The notes: generated by a model from the letters alone, not told the origin. A stretch of DNA of 64,000 bases from JAGVSR01 sp964589785 (GCA_964589785.1 CAZPUQ010000002.1:124001-188000), one strand, 5' to 3'; counted from the stretch's first letter, positions 49,259 through 60,445 are shown. Translations and numbers: made by a program.

Positions 49259-51091
49259 GTGGTGCAGTTCCCGAAGGGCAGAGCGAGGTCCGCACGGGGA
49301 ACGGCCGCGGCGGCCTGCGCTTCTGTGGTGCTCGCCGCCGGGGTCTTGCCGTCGCGGGCCGAGGGCGAGGTGTCCACAGCGGCGCCAGTCGCGCAGCCGG
49401 CCCCATCCGCCGCGACTCTCGCCGACACCGCCGCCGGCCACCTTGCGCAGGGCCGGACGGCCGAGGCGATCAACGCCTACTCCGCCGCGCTCGCGGACAC
49501 CGCCCTTTCCAACGACCGGCGCGCCACGCTCTTGAACGACCGCGGCGTCGCCTACGCCCGCGCCGGCCAGGTCAAGCTCGCCATCGAGGACTTCAACGCG
49601 GCCGCCGGCCTCTTTCCCGAATACGCGGCGATCTACAACAATCGGGGCAATCTGCTCGTCTCCCTCGGGCTGCTCAAGGAGGCGATGAAGGATCTCGACC
49701 GAGCCATTGTGCTCGCCCCCGGCTACATCTCCGCCTACAACAACCGCGCCGCGCTTTATGTTCGGCTCGGCCAGACGGGCGATGCGATTGCCGACTACAC
49801 GCGCGCCATCGCGCTCAATCCGCAGACGCCGGCCCCTCTCAGCGGGAGGGGGCAGGTCTATCTGACGCTGCTGCGCCCGCATGCGGCGGCGCGCGATCTT
49901 ACGCGCGCGGTCACGGCGGATGCACGGTTCTCGCAAGGCTATCTCTACCGCGCGGCCTCAAGGCTGATGACCGAATCCTATGACGAGGCCATCGAGGATC
50001 TCTCGCGCGCCGTCGCGTTCGACGTCGGAAACGCGGACATTTACACCCTGCGCGGCGAGGCCTATCTGTCGCTGCGCGATACCTCCGCCGCCCTCAAGGA
50101 CTTCTCCCAGGCGATCGCCATCGACCCGAAGAACGTCGCCGCGTACCTGGGGCGCGGACTGACGCATGCGCGCTCGGACGCATTCGACGAAGCCTTCGCC
50201 GATCTCAATCGCGCCATCGAGCTCGATCCACGCTCGGCGCGCGCCTTCGCCTATCGCGCCTTCGTCTACAAGCAGACGGGGCAGGTCGGCGTGGGACAGA
50301 AGGACATCGAGACGGCGATGAAGCTCGAGCCCCGCAACAGCGACGTGCTGTGGGCCAAGGCCGAGATCGAGGAGGCGCAGGGCCAGGCCGATCAGGCGAT
50401 CGCCGATGCCCGGCTTGCGCTGCAGTTGAAGCCAGGGTCGAAAGATGCCGCCGAGCTCATCCAGCGCCTCGACCCGGCGAGCATGGACGACCCGCTCGAC
50501 GTCGTGAAGGACGCTGGCCGCGAGCCCTGGCGCGTCGTGCGCCGCGGCGCGCAGTTCCTGGCCTTGAGCGACGCTTACCCGCGACTCTCCGTGCCCATGG
50601 AGATGATGGGGGAGGGTACGCCGAAGGTTCTCGGTTTCGAGATCAAGCCGGCGCCGCACGACGCCTTTGCGATCCTGCGCTTTTCCGCCGGTGCGCTACA
50701 GACCGCGCACGGCGCCGAGGAGATCGAGATGGCCGCGCTCCTCGATCTGTCCCGGCAGCGGGTCTTGACCGTGGTCCCCGACAAGCAGGCCGGCAAGACG
50801 GCGACGTGGTCGTTCGAGGAGGCGCGGATCTCGGTCGCCGCCGTCGACGGGCTGACGGAGGACTTCCCGCTCGACCGCCCGAGTGCCGGGGGCGGAGCCA
50901 TGGCGGCCGGTGCCGGCATCGCCGCGGGAGCCGGCACGCGGCGGTATTCGCCGGGCTCGGCTCCGGGCGCCGCATGGGCGCCGTGGAACCAGCCGTTTGG
51001 CGTCCCCGGCGCCGGCTCCCCATCCTCCAAGCCTGCCAAGGCGGCCCGCAAGAGAAAGCCCAAGAGCATTTTCGATCTGCTCTTCAACTGA
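49259..51091 (+). CDS. periplasmic TPR-repeat protein
   Basis: A 610-residue protein. A signal-like hydrophobic stretch (AAAACASVVLAAGVLPSRAEG, about residues 18-38) is followed by about nine tetratricopeptide repeats between 60 and 400, with clear units such as AAIYNNRGNLLVSLGLLKEA and ISAYNNRAALYVRLGQTGDA. Residues 420-540 form a beta-rich domain of unknown type, and the Gly/Ala/Pro-rich tail ends in KSIFDLLFN. TPRs scaffold protein complexes, here probably in the periplasm. No ATG lies near the start; the GTG codons at 49259 and 49262, after AGAGG, are the best choice, and an upstream start at 48965 was rejected. Confidence 0.75.
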   Translation: MVQFPKGRARSARGTAAAACASVVLAAGVLPSRAEGEVSTAAPVAQPAPSAATLADTAAGHLAQGRTAEAINAYSAALADTALSNDRRATLLNDRGVAYARAGQVKLAIEDFNAAAGLFPEYAAIYNNRGNLLVSLGLLKEAMKDLDRAIVLAPGYISAYNNRAALYVRLGQTGDAIADYTRAIALNPQTPAPLSGRGQVYLTLLRPHAAARDLTRAVTADARFSQGYLYRAASRLMTESYDEAIEDLSRAVAFDVGNADIYTLRGEAYLSLRDTSAALKDFSQAIAIDPKNVAAYLGRGLTHARSDAFDEAFADLNRAIELDPRSARAFAYRAFVYKQTGQVGVGQKDIETAMKLEPRNSDVLWAKAEIEEAQGQADQAIADARLALQLKPGSKDAAELIQRLDPASMDDPLDVVKDAGREPWRVVRRGAQFLALSDAYPRLSVPMEMMGEGTPKVLGFEIKPAPHDAFAILRFSAGALQTAHGAEEIEMAALLDLSRQRVLTVVPDKQAGKTATWSFEEARISVAAVDGLTEDFPLDRPSAGGGAMAAGAGIAAGAGTRRYSPGSAPGAAWAPWNQPFGVPGAGSPSSKPAKAARKRKPKSIFDLLFN

Positions 51092-51202
51092 CGAGGCCGG
51101 CACGGCGGTTGGGCGTGATCCAGGCGTCGTGCGGCTGCGTTGGCGAGTGGGGCCCTCGCCGTGTTTGGGCTGCCGTCGAGCCGTCGTAACCCGGGCCCGC
51201 GC

Positions 51203-52640
51203 ATGCCGTCCAAGCCCATCCTCGTGTGGTTCCGCAACGATCTGCGCCTTGCCGATCATCGCGCGCTGGCAGCCGCGCTGGCGACGGGCGGCCCCGTCGT
51301 CCCGGTCTATGTTCACGATCCCGGCGTGGCCGGCCGATGGACCGCCGGAGGCGCCTCGCGATGGTGGCTGCACGGATCGCTGGCCTCGCTCGCCCGATCG
51401 CTTGCCGACGCCGGCGCGGGCCTGGTGCTGCGCTCGGGCGCCACGGCCGACGTTCTGGCCGCGCTCGCCGGTGAGACGGGAGCGGCGGGGCTCTATTTCA
51501 CCCGCGCCTACGAGCCGTGGTCGCGGGCCCTGGAGGAGACGGTCAGAACGCGCCTTGCCGCAGAGGACGTCGAGGTCAAGCGCTTTGCCGGCGCTCTGCT
51601 GCACGAGCCGGAGGACGTCAGGACCAAGGCCGGCGCGCCGTTCCAGGTCTATACGCCGTTCTGGCGCGCCGTGATCGCGCGGGGTGCGCCCGCCCGTCCG
51701 CTCGATCCGCCGTCACGCATTCCGATGCCTCGGCGCAGGATTGCGAGCGAACGTCTCGAGGACTGGCGACTGCGTCCCACGTCGCCCGATTGGGCCGGCG
51801 GTCTCAGGGAGAGCTGGCAGCCGGGCGAGGCGGGGGCGTGCGCGCGGCTCGCGCATTTTCTCGACCACGGGCTGTCGGGCTACGCCGCGCAGCGCAACCG
51901 GCCCGATCTCGACGGGACGTCGCGCCTGTCGCCGCACCTCCACTTCGGCGAGATCTCTCCGCGCGCCTGCTGGCACCGGGTGAGTGCTGGCGCCAAGGAT
52001 GCCGGCCGCGATGCGGACATCGAGACGTTCCTGAAGGAGCTCGTCTGGCGCGAGTTCTCCGCCCACGTGCTGGTCCATTGGCCGACGCTCGCGGACGAGC
52101 CTTTGAGGCCCGAGTTCGCGCGCTTTCCCTGGCGCACGGACAAGGCCGACCTGAGGGCATGGCAGCAGGGCCGCACGGGCTATCCCCTCGTCGATGCCGG
52201 GATGCGAGCTGAGGCGCACGGGCTTCATGCACAACCGCGTGCGCATGGTCGCGGCTTCGTTCCTCATCAAGCACCTGCTGGTCCCCTGGCAGACCGGCGA
52301 GCGGTGGTTCTGGGACAACCTCGTCGATGCGGACCTCGCCAGCAACGCCGCCAACTGGCAGTGGGTCGCGGGCAGTGGCATGGACGCAGCGCCTTACTTT
52401 CGCATCTTCAATCCCGTGAGCCAGGGCGAGACGTTCGATCCCGCCGGGACTTATGTGCGGTGCTGGGTGCCGGAGATCGCGAAGTTGCCCGACGAGGTCA
52501 TCCATGCGCCGTGGACGGCCTCCGCGGCCGTGCTGGCGCGCGCCAATGTCCGTCTCGGCGAGACCTATCCCCGGCCGATCGTCGACCACGCCGCCGCGCG
52601 ATTGCGGGCCTTGGAGGGCTACGCCGCCGTCCGCGCCTGA
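51203..52640 (+). pseudogene. phrB: DNA photolyase (PhrB type) with a central frameshift
   Basis: From the ATG at 51203 the protein shows the photolyase antenna domain (ILVWFRNDLRLADHRALAAA) and the start of the FAD domain (GYAAQRNRPDLDGTSRLSPH, LHFGEISPRACW, FLKELVWREFSAHVLVHWPT), up to GYPLVDAGMR near 52205. There the frame is lost. One frame over, the text continues ELRRTGFMHNRVRMVAASFL and runs to a TGA at 52640 through ASNAANWQWVAGSGMDAAPY, the FAD/DNA-binding core. Restoring two G residues (GCGAG to GCGGGAG) rejoins a 478-residue enzyme for blue-light repair of pyrimidine dimers. Either the gene is newly inactivated or the assembly lost two bases in a G run. Confidence 0.88.
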
Positions 52641-52817
52641 TGGGATATTGAAGAGATGCGCGCGAGGCTTGCGCGTTGAGGCGCGCCCTTGTGCCAGAAC
52701 CGGCGCTATGCCGGAGCGGAGGTAAGGGTATGCTAACCGCGACCGCCCATAGTCCGAGCGACGGGCGCTCCTCGGGCGGTCGTTGGATGAGCGGCATTTC
52801 CGGGGGAGGAGTTTTGC

Positions 52818-53249
52818 GTGGGTAAGCGTTTCGTCGGCATGCTGGCGGCAGCGGCCATCATGGGTCTTCATTCCGTATCGCCGGCCTCGGCGGATGTCCG
52901 CGTCCGCATCGACAAGAGTTCCCAGGTCATGACCGTCTGGGTCAACGGCTATGCGCAGTATCAGTGGCCGGTGTCCACCGCCAAGCGCGGCTACTACACG
53001 CCCACGGGAAGCTGGCGGCCGTTCCGCCTTGAGCCGACTTGGTACTCGCGCAAGTACGACAACGCGCCCATGCCCTCGTCGATCTTCTTCACCGGCGGCT
53101 ATGCCATCCACGGCACGACGTACGCGAGCCAGCTCGGTCGTCCCGCCTCCCGCGGCTGCGTGCGCCTGCATCCGGCGAATGCCCGGCTGCTGTTCTCACT
53201 GGTCCGCAGCCACGGCATGAAGAACACGCGCATCACGATTACCAACTGA
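52818..53249 (+). CDS. L,D-transpeptidase (YkuD), short form
   Basis: A 143-residue secreted enzyme starting at GTG, with a signal peptide (MLAAAAIMGLHSVSPASA). Almost the whole mature part is the YkuD domain: VRIDKSSQVMTVWVNGYAQY, then YYTPTGSWRP and the catalytic motif HGTTYASQLGRPASRGCVRL, with the nucleophilic cysteine in SRGCVRLHPAN (about 118). It forms 3-3 peptidoglycan cross-links or attaches proteins to the wall in the periplasm. Only 92 bp separate it from a second, larger L,D-transpeptidase gene of the same family. Confidence 0.92.
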   Translation: MGKRFVGMLAAAAIMGLHSVSPASADVRVRIDKSSQVMTVWVNGYAQYQWPVSTAKRGYYTPTGSWRPFRLEPTWYSRKYDNAPMPSSIFFTGGYAIHGTTYASQLGRPASRGCVRLHPANARLLFSLVRSHGMKNTRITITN

Positions 53250-53341
53250 GGCGTTGACCACGAGCGCAAGAAATTCCGGTGCATAGGCCTCAATTCGACG
53301 CCTGGTCGATTAGTATACTGCGTAGCTGGAGCCAACTCGCC

Positions 53342-54154
53342 ATGCGCCGCCTCTCGCCCTTCGCCGCCGTCCTCGCGTTCCTCGTCGCCGGCCAGCCGCT
53401 GGCCGCGGAACCCGCGCCGCCGGCCAAGCCCGCGCCACCCGCCGCGGCCGTAGGAGATCAAGCCGTGCCGGGCGAGACCGTTGTCGCGCCTCCGTCCGGC
53501 TCAGAGTCCGCGGCGCCCCCTTCGACTGAGCCCACGACGGAGACGGCCGCCGAGGCAAAGCCCGAGCCGCCGCCGGAGCCGACGCTCGAAATCGACATCA
53601 ATCTCACGCGCCAGCGCATGACCGTGACAGAGAACGGCGCGGCCAAGTACACGTGGGCCATCTCGTCGGGTGCCTACGGCTATCCGACGCCGACCGGGAC
53701 CTTCCAGCCGAGCTGGATGTCGAAGTTGTGGTATTCGCGCCAGTACGACAACGCGCCGATGCCGCATTCGATCTTCTTCAAGGGCGGGGCGGCGATCCAC
53801 GCGACGAGCTCGATCCATCTGCTCGGCACGCCGGCCTCGCACGGCTGCGTGCGCCTTGCACCCGGCAACGCCGCCCGGCTTTATGCAATGGTCGGGCGGC
53901 ACGGGAAGGATCGTACGAAGATCGTCGTGCACGGCCGCCCGAAATACCGGGCGCCGCAGGTGGCACGGGTGCAGCCCGGGTACCGCTTCAGCTACGGATA
54001 CAGTCCCTACGGCTACAGGTCCTACGCGGGCGTGCCCCCGCGCTATGTCTATCCCGGCGATTCCCCGCGCTACTACGTCAAGCCGCCGAAGTATCGCAAC
54101 GGCGCCTTCAAGAAGCGCCGCATGGTCGTGCGCGAGTACTACTCGGGCTACTGA
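53342..54154 (+). CDS. L,D-transpeptidase (YkuD) with Pro-rich linker and Tyr/Arg tail
   Basis: A 270-residue secreted protein. Signal peptide 1-22 (FAAVLAFLVAGQPLAAEP). A Pro/Ala/Glu-rich disordered linker spans to about residue 80. The YkuD domain is at about 83-195: EIDINLTRQRMTVTENGAAK, YPTPTGTFQPSWMSKLWYSR, IHATSSIHLLGTPASHGCVR (catalytic cysteine about 176). The tail is unusually rich in Tyr, Arg and Pro (GYRFSYGYSPYGYRSYAGVP), a pattern seen in wall-bound or phase-separating proteins. The ATG at 53342 was chosen over 53279. It lies in tandem with the short form, which suggests duplication then divergence. Confidence 0.9.
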   Translation: MRRLSPFAAVLAFLVAGQPLAAEPAPPAKPAPPAAAVGDQAVPGETVVAPPSGSESAAPPSTEPTTETAAEAKPEPPPEPTLEIDINLTRQRMTVTENGAAKYTWAISSGAYGYPTPTGTFQPSWMSKLWYSRQYDNAPMPHSIFFKGGAAIHATSSIHLLGTPASHGCVRLAPGNAARLYAMVGRHGKDRTKIVVHGRPKYRAPQVARVQPGYRFSYGYSPYGYRSYAGVPPRYVYPGDSPRYYVKPPKYRNGAFKKRRMVVREYYSGY

Positions 54155-54179
54155 CCGGCGCTCGTCGCGCGCACGTCGC

Positions 54180-55493
54180 TCAGAACGGGTTCCAGGTCGG
54201 CTGCGACGTGAAGCGCAGGTAGCCGATGTTGGCGCCGAGCCTGAGCCCGAGGCCCGAGCGGATCGGCGCCATGATGACGTCGCCGCCCTTCAAGAGCGTC
54301 ATGCCGACGCCGCCGACGAGGTAGGCCGAGCCGTCGACGCCGGTAAAGCTGCGGTAGAGCTGCTCGGGATCGTGCATGCGATAGACGAGGATGAGGGTGC
54401 GCCCGCCCTCGGCGCCGACGTCGTAGCCGAGCGAAGGGCCGTGCCAATGGATCGGCCGCGTGCCGCCCTGGCGCAGGTAGAGCGTGCCCTTGCCGTAGCG
54501 CAGGCCGGCGAGGAAAGCGCCGCCCCCTTCCGTGCCCAGGATGTAGCCCGTGGGCCGTCCGGAGTTCGCGAAGGCGTACTCGATGACGCTCGCGAGGTTG
54601 GTCGAGACGGTGCCGAAGAAGCCGCGTGTCGCGTCGCGGATCTCGTCGATGGTGTAGCCCTCGTCCGCCGTCTCGAAGGTCACCGGCGGCAAGGTCTGGG
54701 GCTCGCCCGGCCCCGGCGGCGGGGTGGCGGCCGTGCGTGCGGATGAGCCCGGCGGCGGCATGACCGACTTCGTGCGCGTGTCCCACACGCCGTCGTCGGC
54801 GGGAGGCGTTCCGGCCGCGGCCGGCTTCGGCGGCTCGGCCTCCACCGGCTTGGCTGCCGGCTGCGCTGCCGGCGGCGCGGCCGCGACCTTGGCGGCCGGG
54901 GCCTCGCTCTTCGGCGCCGGAGCTGTCTTGGTGGCAGGCGCCGGAGGCGCGTTGGCGACTGGCGCCGGAGGTGCGTTGGTGGCTGGCGACGCAGGGGCAG
55001 CGGACGGCACCGCCGCCGGCGCAGGCCTTGCGGCGACCTCCGGCTTCGGCGCGCCGACTTCCCGCGCGATCTTGTCTTCGAGATAGGCTGCCTTCGTCTT
55101 CATGACGGCGAGGATCTCGATGCTTGCCGCCTCGATCTCCGTCAGCCGGCTGCAGTCGTAGGAGCCGTCCTTCGCGGGGCTGCTCAACTGGTCCACCTTG
55201 CTCAGGAGCTCGTTGGCGCGCCGGTCGAGCTCGCCGAGCCGGCCGTCCTCCAGATAGGTGAGGGCGCGCTCCTCGCGGCCTTCGCCGCTCCAGCCCTTCT
55301 TGTCCGCGAGCGCCGACAGATGCCTGCGCATCGCGGGCTGCGCTTCGGCATTGTAGTCGCGCAGCGAGCTGCCGATCTTGTCGACCGCCGCGGCGAACGT
55401 CGTGCCGGTGCAGTCCGGGGCTGCCGGGGCAGGGGCTGCGCCAAGCCACAGGAGGACGAAGGCCGCGACGGCCGTCCGCGAAATTGCGATCAT
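54180..55493 (-). CDS. EipA-like envelope integrity protein (DUF1134)
   Basis: A 437-residue secreted protein. Signal peptide 1-24 (AVAAFVLLWLGAAPAPA), then a helical segment with two cysteines (26 and 97), a long Pro/Ala linker (about 125-235), and a C-terminal DUF1134 domain (about 265-437): GYTIDEIRDATRGFFGTVST, LASVIEYAFANSGRPTGYIL, GPSLGYDVGAEGGRTLILVY, VGMTLLKGGDVIMAPIRSGL. In Brucella the DUF1134 protein EipA is a periplasmic beta-barrel-like protein needed for envelope integrity. Here the extra N-terminal part and linker are unusual, since EipA proper is about 200 residues. The neighbours are cell-wall enzymes, in line with an envelope role. Confidence 0.85.
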   Translation of the reverse strand: MIAISRTAVAAFVLLWLGAAPAPAAPDCTGTTFAAAVDKIGSSLRDYNAEAQPAMRRHLSALADKKGWSGEGREERALTYLEDGRLGELDRRANELLSKVDQLSSPAKDGSYDCSRLTEIEAASIEILAVMKTKAAYLEDKIAREVGAPKPEVAARPAPAAVPSAAPASPATNAPPAPVANAPPAPATKTAPAPKSEAPAAKVAAAPPAAQPAAKPVEAEPPKPAAAGTPPADDGVWDTRTKSVMPPPGSSARTAATPPPGPGEPQTLPPVTFETADEGYTIDEIRDATRGFFGTVSTNLASVIEYAFANSGRPTGYILGTEGGGAFLAGLRYGKGTLYLRQGGTRPIHWHGPSLGYDVGAEGGRTLILVYRMHDPEQLYRSFTGVDGSAYLVGGVGMTLLKGGDVIMAPIRSGLGLRLGANIGYLRFTSQPTWNPF

Positions 55494-55587
55494 CTCGTCA
55501 TCCGAACGTAGTCCACGCGTCCGTGGAGACGGTGACAAAGCGGCCAAAGCGTGGCGAAGGCCCCGGAAAGAGACGCGATAACGCCCG

Positions 55588-56517
55588 TCAGTCGTTTGGA
55601 ACGGTCTTGACGATGCTGGCGGTTGGCTTGTCGACGCCGACGCCGGGCAGTCCTTTCACGTCCTTCTCGATCAGCGCATCGTACTCGGCGATCGTCGCAG
55701 CCGGCGCCTTGGGCTTCACGTGCACGATGCGGTAGCCGCCGGCCTTGAGCGCATCGAGCAGGCCCGGCATGGCCTTTGCCGTCACCGGCTGGATGTCGTG
55801 CATCAGCAGAATGCCCTTCCCCTTCTTGTCGAGCTTGGCCATGACGTCCTTGACCATCTGGTCCGGGCTTCGGAACTTGAAGTCGAAGCTGTCGACGTCC
55901 ATCGAGAACACCGCCACGTTGCGCTTGGCTAGGTGCTCCAGGCTCTCGGGGCTGTCCTGCAGGAAGGGATAGCGGAAGAACGGGGCGATGGGCACGCCCG
56001 CGGCACGCCTCACCGCGCTCAATCCTTTCTCGATCTCGTCGATGCCGTCCTTGGCATCCTTCTTCTTGCGGATGTTGGCGTGCGTCATGGTGTGCGAGCC
56101 GACGGTGTGGCCGCGCTTGACGACGTCGCGGAGGATCTCCGGCAGGCCGAGGGCCATCTTGCCGATGGAGAAGAAGGTCGCCTTCGTGCAGTGGTGCTGC
56201 AGCGCGTCGAGCACGGCCTTCGTGGTGTTGACCTGCGGGCCGTCGTCGAAGGTCAGCACGACCTCCTTCATCTCCAGGAAGTCATGGGCCTTGTACTGCT
56301 CGAAGCCGAAGCCCGGACCGCCGGTGGTGTCGATTTCGACCGTGCGGGCGAGGCCGAGGGCGTCCGGGTTCGCGCAGGCGGGCTTGGCCGCGGCCGGCGG
56401 GGCGGCCGGGACCGGTGCCGGCGTCTTGGGGTCGGCGGCCGGGCCGGCCAGAACTGGGCCGGAAAGCGCCGGAGCGGCGGCAAGTAGCAAGGCTGCGGCG
56501 AGGAGCGTCGGACGCAT
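55588..56517 (-). CDS. polysaccharide deacetylase (NodB homology)
   Basis: A 309-residue secreted carbohydrate esterase family 4 protein. Signal peptide 1-24, then a Pro/Ala linker. The NodB domain (about 85-275) has motif 1 VVLTFDDGPQVNTTKAVLDA (catalytic base D, metal D), motif 2 HTVGSHTMTHANIRKK (metal histidines in H-T-M-T-H), motif 3 APFFRYPFLQDSPE, and motif 4 GILLMHDIQPVTAKAMPGLL. It removes acetyl groups from peptidoglycan or another envelope glycan. Start at 56517 after GGAGATCCC. Near the transpeptidases and EipA-like gene, so part of an envelope gene neighbourhood. Confidence 0.9.
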   Translation of the reverse strand: MRPTLLAAALLLAAAPALSGPVLAGPAADPKTPAPVPAAPPAAAKPACANPDALGLARTVEIDTTGGPGFGFEQYKAHDFLEMKEVVLTFDDGPQVNTTKAVLDALQHHCTKATFFSIGKMALGLPEILRDVVKRGHTVGSHTMTHANIRKKKDAKDGIDEIEKGLSAVRRAAGVPIAPFFRYPFLQDSPESLEHLAKRNVAVFSMDVDSFDFKFRSPDQMVKDVMAKLDKKGKGILLMHDIQPVTAKAMPGLLDALKAGGYRIVHVKPKAPAATIAEYDALIEKDVKGLPGVGVDKPTASIVKTVPND

Positions 56518-56736
56518 GGGATCTCCCTGGAGGTTTGCGGTCAGCTTACCAACGCACCGGCCAGCGGGCGAGCCAGCGGAGGCCTTCCGGTCAAGCCCCT
56601 CCACAGGCCGCTCGCGGCGATCCGTCGCCTGTGCTGTTTTGATCCTGGTCAACTGTGGCCGCAGAAGGACAATTTATCAGTGGGCCGGCGGATATCCGCC
56701 GACTTGGGGGCCAGGGCAACACTGGGGCCAGGGCAA

Positions 56737-57594
56737 ATGAGACCGGAGCGGGCACAATTGATGCTGGACCAGGCTGCGATCCAAGAGATCCCTGCAATTG
56801 ACGAGGCGCCCCGCCCGCTCGCCCCAGGCCTGCGCCGCGAGCGCGTCCTCGACATCACGCACTATACCGACAAGCTCTTCTCCTTCCGCACCACCCGCGC
56901 GCCGTCGTTCCGCTTCCAGAGCGGCCAGTTCGCGATGATCGGTCTCGAAACCGAGACCCGGCCGCTGCTCAGGGCCTATTCGATCACCAGCGCCGTCTAC
57001 GACGACCACCTGGAGTTCTTCTCGATCAAGGTCCCGAACGGGCCGCTGACCTCCCGGCTGCAGCACATCAAGGTCGGCGACGAGATCGTCGTCAACGGCA
57101 AGCCGACGGGGACGCTGCTGCTCTCGAACCTGCGGCCGGGCCGGCGGCTCTGGCTGCTCGCGACGGGGACGGGCTTTGCGCCGTTCGCGAGTATCCTGCG
57201 CGATCCGGAGACCTACGACGCGTTCGATGCGGTGATTGCGGTCGAGGGATGCCGCGAGGCGGCCGAGCTCGAGTTTGCGACCCGGGTCGTCACCGACGTG
57301 CGCCAGCACGAATATCTTGGCGAGATCGCTGCCGGCAAGCTGCACTATTACGCGACCGTGACGCGCGAGGCCTACCATCATCAGGGCCGCATCCCCGATC
57401 TCCTCTCCTCGGGCAAGCTCACCGCCGATCTCGGCATCGCGCCGTTCGGCACGGAGGCCGAGCGCGTGATGATGTGCGGCAATCCGCAGATGCTTGCCGA
57501 CCTGAAGGCGCTGCTCGAAGGACTGGACTTCAAGGAAGGCAGCAGCGGCGCGCCGGGCGACTACGTCGTCGAAAAGGCCTTCGTCGAGAAGTAG
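56737..57594 (+). CDS. fpr: ferredoxin/flavodoxin-NADP(+) reductase
   Basis: A 285-residue FAD enzyme of the bacterial FNR subclass. FAD binding uses RAYSITSAVYDDHLEFFSIK (about 83-102) with the R-x-Y-S motif, and the diphosphate contact GPLTSRLQH. NADP binding uses LLATGTGFAPFASILRD (about 146-162) and VMMCGNPQMLADLK. The C-terminal VVEKAFVEK end is the subclass IA hallmark. It exchanges electrons between NADPH and ferredoxin or flavodoxin. Several starts are possible (56680, 56737, 56761); 56737 follows CCAGGGCA. Confidence 0.94.
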   Translation: MRPERAQLMLDQAAIQEIPAIDEAPRPLAPGLRRERVLDITHYTDKLFSFRTTRAPSFRFQSGQFAMIGLETETRPLLRAYSITSAVYDDHLEFFSIKVPNGPLTSRLQHIKVGDEIVVNGKPTGTLLLSNLRPGRRLWLLATGTGFAPFASILRDPETYDAFDAVIAVEGCREAAELEFATRVVTDVRQHEYLGEIAAGKLHYYATVTREAYHHQGRIPDLLSSGKLTADLGIAPFGTEAERVMMCGNPQMLADLKALLEGLDFKEGSSGAPGDYVVEKAFVEK

Positions 57595-57612
57595 TCAGAC
57601 AAACAAGCTCAC

Positions 57613-59109
<1,497 letters not shown>

Positions 59110-59122
59110 GGTCGAAAGCCCG

Positions 59123-60445
59123 TTACGGCGTGGTCTTGAGGACGTCGGCCAGGATGTCGAACAGTTCGTCGATCTCGTCCCGGCTGATGATGAGCGGCGG
59201 CGACAGCGCGATGATGTCGCCGGTGGTGCGGATCAGAAGGCCCTTCTCGAACGCGCTTACGAAGCGCTCGTGGGCGCGCTGCGAGGGAGCGGCCGGGTCC
59301 GGCTCCAGCTCGATGGCGCCGATGAGGCCGATGTTGCGGATGTCGATGACGTGCGGGAGCCCCTTCAGCGCGTGCAGCCGCTCCTCCCAATAGGCTGCGA
59401 GGCCCGCCGCCCGCGTCAAAAGCCCTTCCTCGCCGTAGGTGTCGAGCGTGGCGATGGCCGCCGCCGCCGCGATCGGATGGCCGGAATAGGTGTAGCCGTG
59501 GAACAGATCGATCATCCAGTCGGGACCGGTCTGGAACGCGTCATGCACCTTGTCGGTCACGAACACCGCCCCCATGGGGATGGTGCCGTTGGTGAGGCCC
59601 TTGGCCGTGGTGATGATGTCGGGCCGGATGCCGAAGTAATCCGAGCCGAACGGTGTGCCGAGACGGCCGAAAGCGGTGATGACCTCGTCGGCGATGAAGA
59701 GGATGTCGTGCTTGCGGCAGATGGCCTCGAGGCGCTTGAGGTAGCCTTTCGGCGGAACGAGAACGCCCGTGGAGCAGGCGACCGGCTCCACGATCACGGC
59801 GGCGATGGTCGAGGCGTCGTGCAGCGCCACGAGGCGCTCCAGGTCGTCGGCCAGCTCCGCGCCGTGCTCAGGCTCGCCGCGGCAAAAAGCATTGCGCGCA
59901 AGGTCGTGCGTGTGGCGCAGGTGGTCGACGCCGGCGACGAGCGTGCCGAACCATTTGCGGTTGTTGGCGATGCCGCCGACCGACATGCCGCCGAAGTTGA
60001 CGCCGTGATAGCCGCGCTCGCGGCCGATGAGGCGCACCTTCGTGCCGTTGCCGCGCGCCCGGTGGTAGGCGAGCGCCATCTTGAGCGCCGTATCGACCGA
60101 CTCCGAGCCCGAGTTGGTGAAGAAGACGTGGTTGAAGCCCTCGGGCGCGACGTGGACCAGGCGGGAGGCGGCCTCGAAGGCCTTCACATGCCCCATCTGG
60201 AAGCTGCCGGCGAAATCGAGCGTCTCGGCCTGGCTCTTGATGGCGGCGACGATCTTTGGCCGGCAGTGGCCGGCATTGACGCACCACAGTCCCGACGTGC
60301 CGTCGAGGACGCGGCGACCGTCGGGCGTAAAGTAGGCCGTGCCCTGCGCGCTGGCGAAGAGACGCGGCGCCCGCTTGAACTGCCGGTTTGCCGTGAATGG
60401 CATCCAGTAGGCTTCGAGGTCGTTGGTCTTGAGCTGCACGGTCAT
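59123..60445 (-). CDS. class III aminotransferase, omega-amino acid:pyruvate type
   Basis: A 440-residue PLP transaminase. It begins LEAYWMPFTANRQFKRAPRL, the signature of beta-alanine/omega-amino acid:pyruvate transaminases. PLP contacts are in FFTNSGSESVDTALKMAL (about 111-128) and ILFIADEVITAFGRLGTPFG (Asp about 258), and the PLP lysine in ITTAKGLTNGTIPMGAVFV (about 287). It probably converts beta-alanine and pyruvate to malonate semialdehyde and alanine, the substrate for mmsA just downstream. Stop-to-start gap of 13 bp to mmsA. Substrate range (taurine, amines) remains open. Confidence 0.9.
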   Translation of the reverse strand: MTVQLKTNDLEAYWMPFTANRQFKRAPRLFASAQGTAYFTPDGRRVLDGTSGLWCVNAGHCRPKIVAAIKSQAETLDFAGSFQMGHVKAFEAASRLVHVAPEGFNHVFFTNSGSESVDTALKMALAYHRARGNGTKVRLIGRERGYHGVNFGGMSVGGIANNRKWFGTLVAGVDHLRHTHDLARNAFCRGEPEHGAELADDLERLVALHDASTIAAVIVEPVACSTGVLVPPKGYLKRLEAICRKHDILFIADEVITAFGRLGTPFGSDYFGIRPDIITTAKGLTNGTIPMGAVFVTDKVHDAFQTGPDWMIDLFHGYTYSGHPIAAAAAIATLDTYGEEGLLTRAAGLAAYWEERLHALKGLPHVIDIRNIGLIGAIELEPDPAAPSQRAHERFVSAFEKGLLIRTTGDIIALSPPLIISRDEIDELFDILADVLKTTP

